From: Diphasiastrum complanatum
Lineage: Eukaryota; Streptophyta; Lycopodiopsida; Lycopodiales; Lycopodiaceae
DNA: 62,000 bases
Reading direction: 5' to 3'
NCBI GenBank assembly: GCA_029204225.1
Contig: CM055107.1
Span: forward strand, 13,242,833 to 13,304,832
The notes under the pieces were generated by a model. It was given only the letters and a program-made list of their open reading frames with translations. It was not told the DNA's origin and made no database searches. This document shows, piece after piece, positions 22,701-34,620 of this stretch; within the stretch, counting starts at the first letter, position 1, and the number at the start of each line of letters is the position of its first letter. The translations under genes were made by a program, and so were the position numbers.

Positions 22701-25700
22701 ATGGTTCCTCAAGAATCTTCTCATCCTTTGCAACTCCCGGATTTCAATCCTCTTGTTCGACGTGGAGAAAAGAGACCTGCTTCCCCTTCAGAGCATCCTT
22801 CTAGTGCTTCCCCTTCTTGCGCGCATCGTGAAGCCCACCGTGATGTTGCAGATTCCTTGCTTGTCTCCTCTGGCTAGGTGGTGCCATACTGTCCGCCCCA
22901 TCTTCGCCATCAGCTTTCTTCCTCTCTTTCTGTTTCTCAGCTTTCTCCTTCTTCCTCTTCTCGCCCTCGTGTTCCATGTGCAGGCTGTGGTCGCCTTTAT
23001 GTGCAAGGTGCCGGTCTTTCTCGCCATCATAACGCTTGCTCTGCTTTTTGTCAACAACTCGCATTAACCAAAGTCGACCTTGCACCTCATCCTGCTCCCA
23101 CTTCGCCACCTGACTCGGCTTGGACCTGGATTTGCTCCCTTGATATCTTGACTGCTTTTCACTTGGGTTTTCCTCGTCCTCGTCTTTATGCACACATTCC
23201 CTTTGCCTTGCGCTTAGACGTCCAGAGAGCTTTGTCCTTACCTTTGTCTCGTCTGGCTTCCAACCCTTCTGATATTGCAGCTTGGCATGCCTTTTTGCTT
23301 TTTCCTCTCTGGTGTTTGCCTCTGTCTCCCCGGGGTGGTGATGCTGGTCATAGGGAAACTCGCAACAGGATTCGTCGCCTTATGTCAGGAGATTGGGAAA
23401 ATCTGCAAGAAGAGCATTTTCTTCACTGTCATGCGCTTGCTGCTCAGCGGGATTCGACCTCGGATGGTGTTTCTATACCCCTTGTTCATCATCGGTTGCG
23501 TCGCTGTGTTTTACTTGGGCAAGTGGGTGAGTATTCTCGTGCAGCTCGTGCTCTAGCTCCTACAAGTCCAGCTACTTCTTCTGCTGCCACCCTTCAGGCT
23601 TTGGAGCTTCTTCACCCACCGGCAAATGACTCTCTTCTTTCTTTTGTTGAGGACTTTGAACCTGATTCCGATTTGCAGCTCTTAGAACCTCATTTTCTTA
23701 ATGCTTTTCTGCACAGCCCTCATTTGTCAACTGGGGGTCCTTCTGGTATGGTTTTCGAGTATCTTTGTGACTGTTTTTCTCCTGATGACTCTGCTAGCGG
23801 GTTTGGTTTGCTCTTTCAAGTTTGCTCTTCTGTAGCATGTGGCTGTATTCCTCTTTCTATTGCTCGTATTCTTGGTGCTGCTCGTTTGATAGCCTTGGAT
23901 AAGCCTGGCGGTGGAGTGCGTCCCATTGCTGTTGGAGAGGTTTTATACAGATTGGTTTCTAGGGCTCTTGGTTTTCAGCTTCGTGACAGTTTTCATGACC
24001 ACCTATTTCCTCATCAGTTTGGTTGTGCTACTCCTGGCGGTTGCGAGACAGTCATACATGCTTTGCGTGCTACCTTGGATCTTCATCCAGATTGGGTTGT
24101 CCTTCAGGTGGATGTTAAAAATGCTTTCAATTCTGTTTCTCGAGGGGCCATTTTCGAAGAACTTCGTGCGGCTCACGGTCCTCTCACTTAGCTCATCCCG
24201 TTTGTTTGCTCTTTTTATTCCATGGATGCGCCTCTATATTTCAGTCATGTTTCTCGCTTAGGTGATGTTTCGGTTATCTCGTCTGCTGATGGTATCAGAC
24301 AAGGTGATTCCTTGGGTGGTGTTCTTTTTGCTTTGGCGCACTTTCGGGCATTGCGTGCTTCTTCTGCTGCTTTTCCTTCTTGTTTGTTTCCCTCTATTGC
24401 TGATGATACGCATATTGTGGGACCTGCTAATGACGTCTTTCCGGCTTTCCTACATTTCTCTCAGCAACTTTCGGCTTTGGGCCTCACTGTCAATCCCTCT
24501 AAGTGCGTTGTCTGGTGTCCTCAAGGCCTCCTTTCTGAGCTCCCTTTACCTACAAGTTTCAATACTCCGGTTGATGGGATTAGAGTGCTTGGTATTCCTA
24601 TAGGTTTCTCGGATTTTGTGGCTTCCTCTTTGCGAGACACTTTGGACGCACATCTTCGTCACGCTGATTTGCTACCAAAGCTTGGCAATGCTTAAGTTGC
24701 TATACGGATTCTCACTCAATGCTTCGCTCAACAACCAAGTTATACTCTACGGTGTGTTCCTCCCTCTCTTGATGTTTTGGCTTTGCTACAGGATTTCGAT
24801 AATACTTAATCAGATATTTTGGGTCACTTGATAGGTTCAGAATCCTTTCGTATTCCCAATGGTCAATTCGTTAAGCGACAAGTCTCTCTTCCCGCTTCGT
24901 TTGGAGGTGTTGGTCTTTCTTGCACAGCTTCTATTGCTCCAGTTGCTTTTATGGGAAGTTGGGCCCTTGTTGCCTCTGCACTTATCTCTCGGTTTCAGCA
25001 AGACAACAAGCCCATTCTTCTCGATTCAGTAGCTCATGTGGAAACAGACATTCTTCCTTTCCAACAACATCTTCGTGCGGCCAAGGATCTCATTCCTCCA
25101 CCTGTACGAGCTTCTTTGCCTCCCTTTGATGAATCTTTGCTTAGTCATCAGCGTGCTCATTTTCAGAAGTATCTTTTGGAGCGCTTCCACTCTCATGCTT
25201 TCACTCAGCTTCTCATTGATTCACCTTCCGATAAGACTCGAGCTCGTCTTTTGTCTTGTGCAGGTCCGGGTGCTGGTGCTTGGCTTGTTGCGCGCCTTGT
25301 TGTTCCACACTTGCGCCTTTCTTCAGAGTTGTTTCTCACCGCTCTTCGGGTTAGGTTGGGTCTCCCTCATCCAGTGCTGGCAGGTTTGACAAAATGTTCC
25401 TGTGGTCACCCTATTGATCCTATTGGCACTCATCTCATGCGTTGCCCTTCTGGCGAAGAGCGTACTACGACTCATGATTCCATTCGTGACGCATTGGCAT
25501 CTATTGCTCATGAATGCGGCTTTCATGTTGTTCGGGAGCAGACCCACATCTTGCTTGTGTCTGATTCACAGTCGCCTCGGAGTCCAGTTGATCTTGTTCT
25601 TTCGCGCGAGGGGATTCGCACTCTTGGGGATGTTGTTGTTGCTGATCCTTCGCGGCCTGACCTCCTTTGTCGTGCTTCAACTACTCAGGGTGCCGTTGCT

Positions 25701-26048
25701 TCTCATGCAGCTCTAGATAAAGAGCGAGATTATTCACATCGCACTCCTGGAGAAGGCTTTATTTCTTTTGCTTTGGAAACATTTGGGTGCCTACATAAGA
25801 AATTCGATGATTTTTTATCTTCCTGTGCAGGTTTTGCAGCGAAACTCCAAGGTCGTGGTGCCTCACCTTTATCTATCATTACGGCTTATTATCGTCAACG
25901 AGTTTCGATGACTTTACAACGCACTCAGGCAATTGCAATACTTCGACGTGCCGTAGTTGCAGGAACGGCTGCTTTACAGCTTCCTGCACTACCTAAACTT
26001 CCAACTGTCTTAACTAGCGACTTACACCAAGCAGTAGGCTTTATGTAG
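22701..26048 (+). pseudogene. Non-LTR retrotransposon protein with RT and restriction-like endonuclease
   Basis: A single frame runs from the ATG at 22701 to TAG at 26046 and is broken only by in-frame stops at 22875, 24189, 24693 and 24808; no frameshift is needed. In order: an N-terminal zinc finger CAGCGRLYVQGAGLSRHHNA plus Cys (C-x2-C-x12-H-x3-C, about 22975-23040); an RT with ALDKPGGGVRPIAVGEVLYR (23895-23955), VVLQVDVKNAFNSVSR (24100-24145), GIRQGDSLGGVLFAL (24290-24335) and the catalytic ADDTHIVG (24400-24423). A Cys/His knuckle CSCGHPIDPIGTHLMRC follows (25396-25446), then SPVDLVLS and LGDVVVADPSRPD (25578-25660), as in PD-(D/E)xK endonucleases. No AP endonuclease is present. This order fits the early-branching R2/NeSL/Utopia-like group, not common plant L1 elements; the exact clade is not determined. 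Confidence 0.85.
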
Positions 26049-26190
26049 ATACTCTGCAAGATTGTTGCTTTGTTATACTTGTACAATATCTCAATTCGCC
26101 TTATGGCCTTTACGCTTTTTACATGCAATCCTTTGTACTTTGATGGGTTTTCCCATCTTTTATTAATAAAGCCACGAAGTTCATCATTTT
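26049..26190 (+). other. 3' UTR of the non-LTR element
   Basis: A T-rich tail follows the stop, with ATTAATAAAG near 26161-26170 that could act as a polyadenylation signal, and a T8 run at about 26189-26196. No long poly(A) tail or target duplication was found. The end is approximate. Confidence 0.45.
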
Positions 26191-26196
26191 TTTTGA

Positions 26197-26352
26197 AGGT
26201 GCAAAACAAAAGTTCGTAAATACTTCCCTATGTAGAAAGTTCTCGTCTGTCTCTCTCTCTCTCTCTCTCGCTCGCTCGCTCGATCGATCGATCGATCAGA
26301 TCTAGATCTCGTGCTCGGCGTTTTGGTAGCGCACATCGACACCCGCCTCTTC
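26197..26352 (+). promoter_or_regulatory. QCR6 proximal promoter / 5' leader with compound microsatellite
   Basis: Only about 150 bases separate the LINE tail from the QCR6 start. They contain (TC)n at 26249-26269 running into (CTCG)n and then (CGAT)n up to 26297. CT-rich tracts are common in plant 5' leaders. No TATA box is evident in the space left, so part of the original promoter may lie beyond the LINE or inside it. Confidence 0.5.
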
Positions 26353-28366
26353 ATGGCGTCCTTGGCAATCACGTGAGTGAGCCATTTTCCATCTTCCATT
26401 CGCTCGCATTGCTGCAGTCTCTGTGTGCTACATATTCTATTTTTGGTTTTCGATTGATGTTGTGGCTTCAGTGGGGCTTGTGACCAGAGAGGGTTTCTGT
26501 TCATTCATCACCCTTTCTTGTGTGCGTTTTGTTGCAAAATGGGATCCGTGAAACCGAATTTGAATTTTATGGACCAAAGAATGCTCAAATAAGACATAGG
26601 AAAGTCTTGGTTTTGTTTACCGTTTGTTTTGCTAATGCAAGGGTATTTGATAGCACTTGCTTCATAATGTACATTATGTACACTTTACATCCACATTTCA
26701 AGCCTTGCCAAGATTAGAACATGAGGTATACATATTTCGCAGTAGAGTTCGGGCCTTTTGCCTTTGTGGAAGCAGCAACCTTCCATATCCAACTAGGCTA
26801 CTGCAGGGGATATTTTTCATTAGGGATAAAAGCTTATGAAACCAGATGCATGTAGAAAGATGTGCAAATAGATAATGTAATGGATTAGAGTTTGCCAATC
26901 AGCACCACGTGTTCACACACTAATCAACAATAATTGCATTGACCTAATTTATATTCTAGCTAGCCAAGTATTCTGTCTTATATTTCGTCAGTTGGGTGGT
27001 GGATTGGAGTTGCTGTCCTGAACCAAAGTGGCGGGAAGGATCTAGCTAGCCAAGTTTTGATTGCCATTAAGCTCATTGACCTAATTTATATTCTATTTGG
27101 ATTGAGATGATGGGTTTGAATTTGAGAAGTGATAGTTACCAAATGTTGCTGGAAAAGAGTCCATTGGGTCGATGGTCTAGGGTCTCAAATCTCTCCTGGA
27201 GCCTTGTGCTCAGCACCAAATGAGTGGGTGACCCCCAAGAGATTACTAGAAGGTTGACTGACACATCCTTAAACATTTCTTTATGCTTAGTCCATTCTAA
27301 TTGTGCAATTTGCTTATGGGATCACTGATGAGGCCTTTTGCCACTCTAGCAAGTGTGCAGCTACACCCTCAATTGTAGTAGTCTTTGTATGACTCTATGC
27401 AATCTAATTTGTCTGTATGTCAGAAGTTTTAAGAATTACTCATGGACATTTTGTTTGGTTTAGGTGCTAGACATGAAATACCATAGGTTTTCAAGTTTCA
27501 ACCAAATTGTTTTTGTTGCTAGAAGCTACAAAAACTTTTTAGAATATTTCATTACAATTAGTGTTTGTTGCAAAAACTATGCTGCTTACACATTGATTTT
27601 TGCAATTGTGGCTTGAATGTCTAATCAATAATACGTCCCTGGTCAATTGCAAAGTTTTTGTTGCTATAAGCTACAAAACCCTTGGTCAACTGTGATGATT
27701 CTATCCTTCGATGTGAAAACTTTGCTTAAGTATGGGTTGAATTCACCCAAAAAAAACATCCATGGTTAGGTTTAAAATAGTGTCCATAATGTATGGTCGA
27801 GTGGTCTTGCGACATGTTGTCTTCTAGTTGATTCACAGCGTCAAAACCTCTCCAAATACTTATATTCTAAGCAAGCAGTATTCGCTTATCAATGATTTGA
27901 TAGTGTTAATTGCCGTACCTATATAGCAAAAGAGTATTGACTTTCTTTCCATAGTTTTGTTCTTTCTAACCTTAGTAAAAATATTTTTTTCAGTAAAGTA
28001 TGAAATGCCAGATCATGGTATTCCAGAGTTTCAATGACCGTGCTCCTTTTTGTGTTTGGAAGATAGAGGTTTTAAGGAGGGAAATACACCTGCGTTTTTA
28101 ACCACATATCTACGAAAGATTCTGCTTAACTAGTTGTGTGGGGTCCACTTGTATTATTGTATATGACACATGGACAAGGCATATATATTGATTGTTCTTA
28201 TTGAACGTGGACATAAGTATAATATGTGCTCATTTTGATGGTTTAGTGTTGCTGCAAGCGAAGATCCTGTTGATCCCAAGCCGGAAGTTGAAGAGCTAGG
28301 CAAGCCAAGGTGTGCAAAACAATGGCTTGCTTACCAGGTTTGGATCCTCGGCGATGGATCAACAAA

Positions 28367-28407
<41 letters not shown>

Positions 28408-31400
28408 GTGGAGATTGATATTGCTCCATGTCAAGATCAAAAGGTTTCATCATGTAGAATTCTTGGTCTAGCTATTGATATGAAAAGATCAATAGCTGGA
28501 TTTAGAATAAACATCCCAGACAATAAACATAAGTGAAATGCAGCTCAGGAGAAATAGATATTTTTCAACTCAATAATGTATAGTTGCATGACAAGAGAAA
28601 TTAGAATTCTATTTTTTTATCTCCTCTTGCTAGGATCTTTCTTTTTTATTTTTTTTCAAAATGCTATGTTCTCCCCATGCTTAAACAAAGATGTAAAGTC
28701 TTGACGCTCTCCCTCTCCTTGGATGGTAGGATCTTTTCGAGCTTCCACTCACTGTCTTTTTCTCTCCAACTAGAGGACTCGCTCAAGAAGGATACATGAA
28801 ATGATGTTGTCCTCCGTCTCTGTTTCATAGTTTGCTAGCTCTTCATTGGTACCCAAGGTGCCACTTCCTTCATATGATCTGCCAGCTACGGGCTACCTTT
28901 GATGTCCAGAAAGCCATCTCAAGGGAGCCATCTCTCATGATGCGGTGCCATCGTTGTCCAGGGAGCCATCATCCCTTGTTCGTTGCAGGGAGAGCTACTG
29001 TTTGTTGGGGCCGATTTGCTATAGCAGACACGTTCAGTGGTTTTATGGTTAAGGCAGAGGCTTAGATCAGACAGCGTGGCTAGCCAGCATCCTTGCAATG
29101 AGCTACTTGCTCTGTATTAAGGTGTGGCCTAGGGGCCTAGTCCTCTGTCCATCATGGCTGAGGCGCCCTAAACTTTTGCTCAAAGAAGAGGCCAGGCTGC
29201 CGCTCTTTAATAAGCATGCTGACAACGATTGAAGGGCTGTTTTTTGTTGAAGCACACTTTGTAGGGTGTCCAAAGAACCTTTGGCTGCCCATTTTTAATC
29301 ACCATGGATCAAGATGTAGGGGATATTTACTCTCCTACAACCCGTCCATTGTCAAAGAAATCCAACATTATGCTTGAGTCATCATAATGACAGATCAACG
29401 ATTTGAAAACACAAGACAATTTAAGAAAAATGGAAATTAGGAGTTGAAGGCAAGTGATGATCACAAAACACAATGGTTATCTACTTTGAAGAAGAAATAT
29501 TGGTTTTCAAAAAGGAAAATGGAACTTTGACAACGGCCTTCACCCATGTATACATCTGAGAAAATCCAAGCTCTTGAGAACAAACTTGAGCAACGTGAAG
29601 AAAAAACCAAGACATGGGTGGGCCCGATAGGGAAGAATTCTCCAAATATCCATACCTTGGGGTATGGCCAAAATGATTTTGACAACATTGACAAAAGAAT
29701 GACTACGAGAGAGTAAAGCTCTAAACATAAGAGTTTCAGGTGTACCTAAAATCAAGGATGAACTATAGGAGGCCACATGTTTTTCAAAGACAACACTTAG
29801 GTTACAACCTACAGGTATTAATAGAGCATGGAGAACCAAAAGGATAACATCACCTTGGTGATTATATTTGTCTTGCAGGAGCGCAGTGAGAAGCCCTCAG
29901 GCAGAGAGCAAAGCGCAAGGGCACTCAAATTTTTATTCACGATGGCCTTATAGGTAGAGGAGCATAGAAGGCGTTGCAAGAAGCTTGCACGTCTCCTTTG
30001 TTCTGTTGGGTATCATCCTAGACATAACATCAATTTTCTTTTTGCCGTACTTACAAACACGCAGTTTGCATATGAGATATTCGTCCAAGATACAGCCAGC
30101 CACCTAGTGAGCTGGCTGTATCTTTAGTGAGCTTGCTTCGTCTCCCAGTTTTTAGAAAAAGGTGAAGTCCACTAACTAGTTGTATGGGTTCCTTCATTTG
30201 TAGTGTAAGTTCCATCCTGATTTGGTCATAGAAAGAATCATTGTTGAGTTCCATATTTACCACCACTTCTCATTCTTTGTTAGAACAACTTATAGTGGTA
30301 ATCCATCCCGTATGTCAAACAACGTCTTAGCAATGGGTTCCACCCCTTGAAACTTTTTTTCTCTTTAACACGCTTTCCTATCTGTGTAGGTTTTGTACCA
30401 CATTTCAATTTTATATCCTGACTTTCTCTGTATCATACAAAATTACACATCCTTGGGAAGCAGTGTCATATGCCACTACATCCTCACGATACCATTTCAT
30501 ATTTCATCCCAAAAGGAATGCTTCTCATCAGACATGTCTTTCTCAACTTGGCTGTCGAGTGACTGTTCATGAGTTCCTGGGTAGCAAACCGCCTGTCTCT
30601 TACATTATGATGGCATGCAAGCAATTCTTGAATGAAGGTGATGATTATCTGTACTTACGGAAAAGATTCTTGCTAATTGAATATGCAAAACTTCTTTCAC
30701 ACACTGCTTGCAACTAAATAATTTGCTGTATCATGGAAACAAAAACCAGTGTGTGGACATGCTTCACCTTTTACAAAAATGAACTTCAACGAAGTTGCAA
30801 ATGTTAAGCTAAATCTTGTAGGTAAGGTGCTCTTGGAGAAGGTTATATCAGCACAAAGAGCTCTTCAGTGGTCAGCGACTGGACAACATGTTAGTAGTTG
30901 TCTCCTCCTTGCAGCCGGACACTTGATTTCTATGTTTGAGGTCCTCCAGAATTAATCAACGACAAGAGGACCTTTGAAAATAGCCTCAAGAATTTGGCTT
31001 CAGGACAACTTCAACAAGTATTTTTGAAAGAGTGTAAAGTACACAAGATGGTGTCGTGGCTACGAGTGCTATTCAAAATCTTGTTAAAGAAGCATATAAA
31101 GAAACTCTTCGCTGTAGGATAAGAAATTTCAAATTTAAGTGAAGGGGGTTGAGGATTAATGTGGAATATTTGTAAACAGAGCTACAAGCTTAGACTTGCC
31201 AGGAAGTGCAGGAGAAATTAGAGGGGAGTGCTTGAGTGCCAATTTAACGTTCCATCTATTATAAGTTTTGTCAGCTTTCCAGGTGTTGCAAGTATGTATC
31301 AATGACATGCTTGGCAACAGTGGTTATAGTATTTCAAGACATCATGCAAATTTGTCGGCATCTTTCTAGATCCCAATTCCCCCATCTGATGTACTTTCCG

Positions 31401-32700
31401 TTTATTGTTACCAATTATTCCTCATTGAGGCAGGGCCCCAGGCACTTCCCAATGAATCTGGGGTCGGAGAATAACCTTGTCCATGGGGGTTTTACCCTGT
31501 TTGGACAGACAGTGCCAGGCTCTCACTCTCAGCCGAAGCATCTCAAGGTGGAACCCCTCAGCCCCACCTTCAGCCTAGGCCTCCCAGGGCGAAACCCCTT
31601 GGGCCAGCTCAGCCAGGGTGTTTGCTCTCACGTAAACTGAAGCTATAGTGAAGCATGCTGAAGTGAATATGAAGCTCCTCTTTGACCTGAGCAACTAGTC
31701 TCCAAATGATCAACAATCATTGATGAGGCTCACAAGCTTATGTGTACAGTCGGAGACTCAGGAGTTTGGGAGTCCAGGCAGGATGCCTGATACTGACCAT
31801 GTGACTCATGTCTCTAATAAAAGCCAAATAATAAATGACAGATCTAAATCTTCAAAGTTTAAATAACAATTGTGCGGACCCATTGTCCATATAGATGACC
31901 TTGTGCATGATACATGCATCGGCTGTATTTATTTTTGTGGTAAGTTGTCACAAACGAGAATTTTTCTCTCTAGTGTTTTGAGTTTTTTTGAGCAAGCTGG
32001 TTGCTTGGTTTAGCATTCCCTTTATTAATATGATTAGGAATCAAACAGCCTATTTGCTCGACTTCTCTTAATGCTAGGCTTCATCATGGCTGAGCCAGCT
32101 TGGCTTTGTAAATGCAGCAATATTGGTCTTTAGCATCCCTTATATTCATATGATTGAGCAAACAAACAGCCTTTTTGCTTGACTTTTGTTAATGATAGTC
32201 TTCATCATGGCTGAGCCAGTCCTTTGGCTCTGCAAATGTAGCAATGTTGATCTTTGTGTGAATTTTTAAATGTGATGAATGTGATTTACACTGTTGCTCG
32301 CTCATGAGATATTTGTTGTTGGAGTACGACCCCTGAATTTTTTGTGCTCTTTCACTGACTCCCGATGATTTAGTTTTGAGTATTCCTGTTATTATTCTTA
32401 TGTTCGACTTTCTTTGATGGGCTATATGCTGTTGTGCTGGTTACAGTCATGCGTAAAACGGGTGGATGAGGATAGTGTAGGCCAAAACCATTGCACTGGT
32501 CAATATTTTGACTATTGGGGATGTATCGATAATTTTGTAAGTCTATCAATCCATGAATTCCTGCTTGTCTGTTTTGAAAGAGGATTTTAGTTTTGATTAT
32601 ATTTTCACGTAGTCTGGTAGTATGTCATGTATGATTTTTCATTTTATGAGGCTTATTGTACCTGCAGGCTGCAAACAAGCTTTTTGAAAGATTGAAATGA
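26353..32700 (+). CDS. QCR6: Cytochrome b-c1 complex subunit 6 (hinge protein), four exons
   Basis: Coding exons are 26353-26372, 28247-28337, 32447-32536 and 32668-32700. They join in frame (phases 2, 0, 0) to 77 codons plus TGA. Donors are GTGAGT, GTTTGG and GTAAGT; acceptors are GTTTAG, TTACAG and CTGCAG. The protein is a small acidic subunit of mitochondrial complex III at the cytochrome c1 docking face. Residues 29, 39, 53 and 63 are Cys, giving two exact CX9C motifs that form a helical hairpin with two disulphides in this family. KPRCAKQWLAYQ, HCTGQYFDYWGCID and the KLFERLK C-terminus are the family's hallmarks. Plant members are about 70 residues, so length is normal. The short N-terminus is not an obvious cleavable presequence, as is usual for twin-CX9C proteins. 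No stop or frameshift is seen, so the gene is probably functional. Confidence 0.93.
26373..28246 (+). other. QCR6 intron 1 (1874 bases)
   Basis: GT-AG intron. Near its start, a segment with CATTGACCTAATTTATATTCTA occurs twice (about 26937 and 27074), each beside CTAGCTAGCCAAGT-like sequence, an old local duplication. No transposon is recognised. Confidence 0.85.
30088..30121. other. Perfect 12-base inverted repeat
   Basis: GATACAGCCAGC (30088-30099) and GCTGGCTGTATC (30110-30121) flank a 10-base loop. A short TTTAGTGAGC echo follows. Confidence 0.8.
31430..31640. other. GC-rich patch inside intron 2
   Basis: The segment is much richer in G and C than its surroundings and repeats CAGCC- and GGGGTT-like blocks. 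It keeps one frame open for 112 codons but has no recognised motif. It may be a captured fragment or an old repeat. Confidence 0.4.
32009..32252. repeat. Two-copy 120-base tandem duplication
   Basis: Unit 1 starts TTTAGCATTCCC at 32009 and unit 2 TTTAGCATCCCT at 32129. Both contain ATATGATT, AAACAGCC, TTGCT, GACTT, CTTCATCATGGCTGAGCC and GTAGCAAT-like blocks in the same order. They differ at many positions, so the duplication is old. Confidence 0.85.
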
Positions 32701-34620
32701 AAGTGGGTCTATTTTTTTGGATGGCTGCATAGATAAGCTGTGGTGATTCATTATCTTTTGCCAATCAAATCAATTGACTGCTTAAGCTTTGTTTTGGGGT
32801 CCTAATTGGTCTGTAATAAGCCTGGTAGTGCTATATATAAGTGCCATTATTCTTGGACAACTACTCTGCTTCCCATCACTGTTGTCTTTCGACATGTAAA
32901 ATCACTTTGAAGTTATCTATGTGCTGGTTTCCGGATAATTCACATCTGATAAAACTGTCATTTTCATAAGCAATGAAAAGTATTCCAAAAAAAGGATTTT
33001 GATCAAATTTATATGGTTTAATGGTTGTCTTTAGGTATTTGAATTGTATCATGAGCTACTTGAGTTTGCTAGGTGCAATTAATCCTTTAGATGCGTGTCA
33101 TGGCAATTCAAACATTATTCTGCCAAATATTGTGGTGGCGCCGTGTTCAACTTCCATACATTGTGATCTTCATCCTTCCGTATGATGATGATGCACTGCC
33201 TTACAAGGTTATGCAGACACACTTAGATGGGTTATAAAGTCTTGATGGTTGGAAAGGGTTTTTGTTGGGGGGAAGGGGTTACATGTGAACAGATGGAAGA
33301 TCACTTGGGGATGAAGGGCTGGAGATGTTAACATTTTTTGCATATCTTAGTGCACTTCTTAAATTTCATCATCAGCAAGGGATCGCAATTAATGAGTAGG
33401 CTACAACAATGTTATGTATTTGGATTGGCACGTAACGACTAACTGAGGTTTCCAGCCCGAGCTTACAAAAAGGAACTGCTACATATGAAACTTTTGATAC
33501 ATTTGTAGCATATGTTTTACTGTGCAGTTGTCACATGTTGTGTGTCTCTGATTGTGTCATGTATCTGTGTTTCAGTCACCAAAGCAAAACCAGATAGACA
33601 TGAGTTCAAGATAAGAGAATATTAGCAAAACAGATCAAACGTTGTGAATATTTGATAAACTGTATGAGGATAATACATCAATCTGTGGTAGTATGAGCAT
33701 CAAGCTCGAACCCAAATCTTAGTATCAGCTTTTATGCATTGGCAGACACATGAACTGAGAGATCCGCAAATATAAGGCCTATATTGAACTGCTAAATAGC
33801 AAACAAAATAACATTGATCATATTAAATACCTTCATTCAAGCAATTGACCTTAGACTTTGAATTATCACATAACCATTTTTCTATTTGGAAGCCTAGAAG
33901 CAAGGTAAGTTAATGAACATAAATAGTAGAAGTGCTTTCTCCATTCTCTTTCAACAGTATTGTATATTTTTTCAGTCCATTATCATCATCTTTGAGAGAG
34001 CGATGTTAATAATGCCAATATGAAGCCTTCACATTTTGAGGCTTTCAAAGATTGTTTAAGAAAGGAAAACTCTTAGTTTTGATTTCCATGTCACCACAAA
34101 AACTTTTCAAATTGAATGTGTCAAGATTCAAGTTGAGCGTGTGACTCTAAAAATGAAAGTGTACCATATCTTTGAGGAACAATGAAATGCACTCATCATT
34201 CCAAAATTCTCCAACAAATCTCGTGGACAAGGAAGTCATATTCTAAGTGAAGGCATTTTAAACAAGTGTCATGATAAAGTGAAAACATCCAAAGATAGGA
34301 CATTTGTTATAGTTTCCTAGTTACATATCAATGTTTCTCCTTGTGAATGTGAATCAACATCCACCCAATGCATTTGGATCAAGGCCATGAAAACAACCTT
34401 TCATAGAGGCTTTTTGTATCTTTGAAAAATGTATCAGCTTCCTATTAATAAAGAAATCACCTTCACTAACTTGTTTGGTTATGTTGATCAAGTTGAAAAT
34501 CTCATATTCTTGTTTGATACATTTTCATGGTCCAATTGTTGAAGAAGTTGTTCATTTGTAGAAAATTGAAACATTGATTGATTTATATGTTGATTTATAT
34601 GAGGCTATTTCGATCTGGGA
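32701..34620. other. QCR6 3' flank and non-coding DNA
   Basis: The first 150 bases probably hold the QCR6 3' UTR; AATAAG near 32816 is the only polyadenylation-like word. The rest is AT-rich, with no gene or terminal repeat I can support. Confidence 0.5.

Larger units (their letters stand above)
28338..32446 (+). other. QCR6 intron 2 (4109 bases)
   Basis: GT-AG intron, unusually long for so small a gene. It carries (CT)n at about 28371-28402 soon after the donor, a 12-base perfect hairpin (30088-30121), a GC-rich patch (31430-31640) and a 120-base tandem duplication (32009-32252). I see no recognisable retrotransposon coding sequence in it; the short ORFs have no motif. Confidence 0.85.

Noticed and set aside
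22788-23193. Long basic ORFs on the minus strand opposite the LINE
   Set aside because: They are shadows of the C/T-rich LINE coding strand and have no motif of their own.
31302-31640. 112-codon ORF in the GC-rich part of QCR6 intron 2
   Set aside because: No recognised motif and inside a well-supported intron; kept only as a GC-rich patch.
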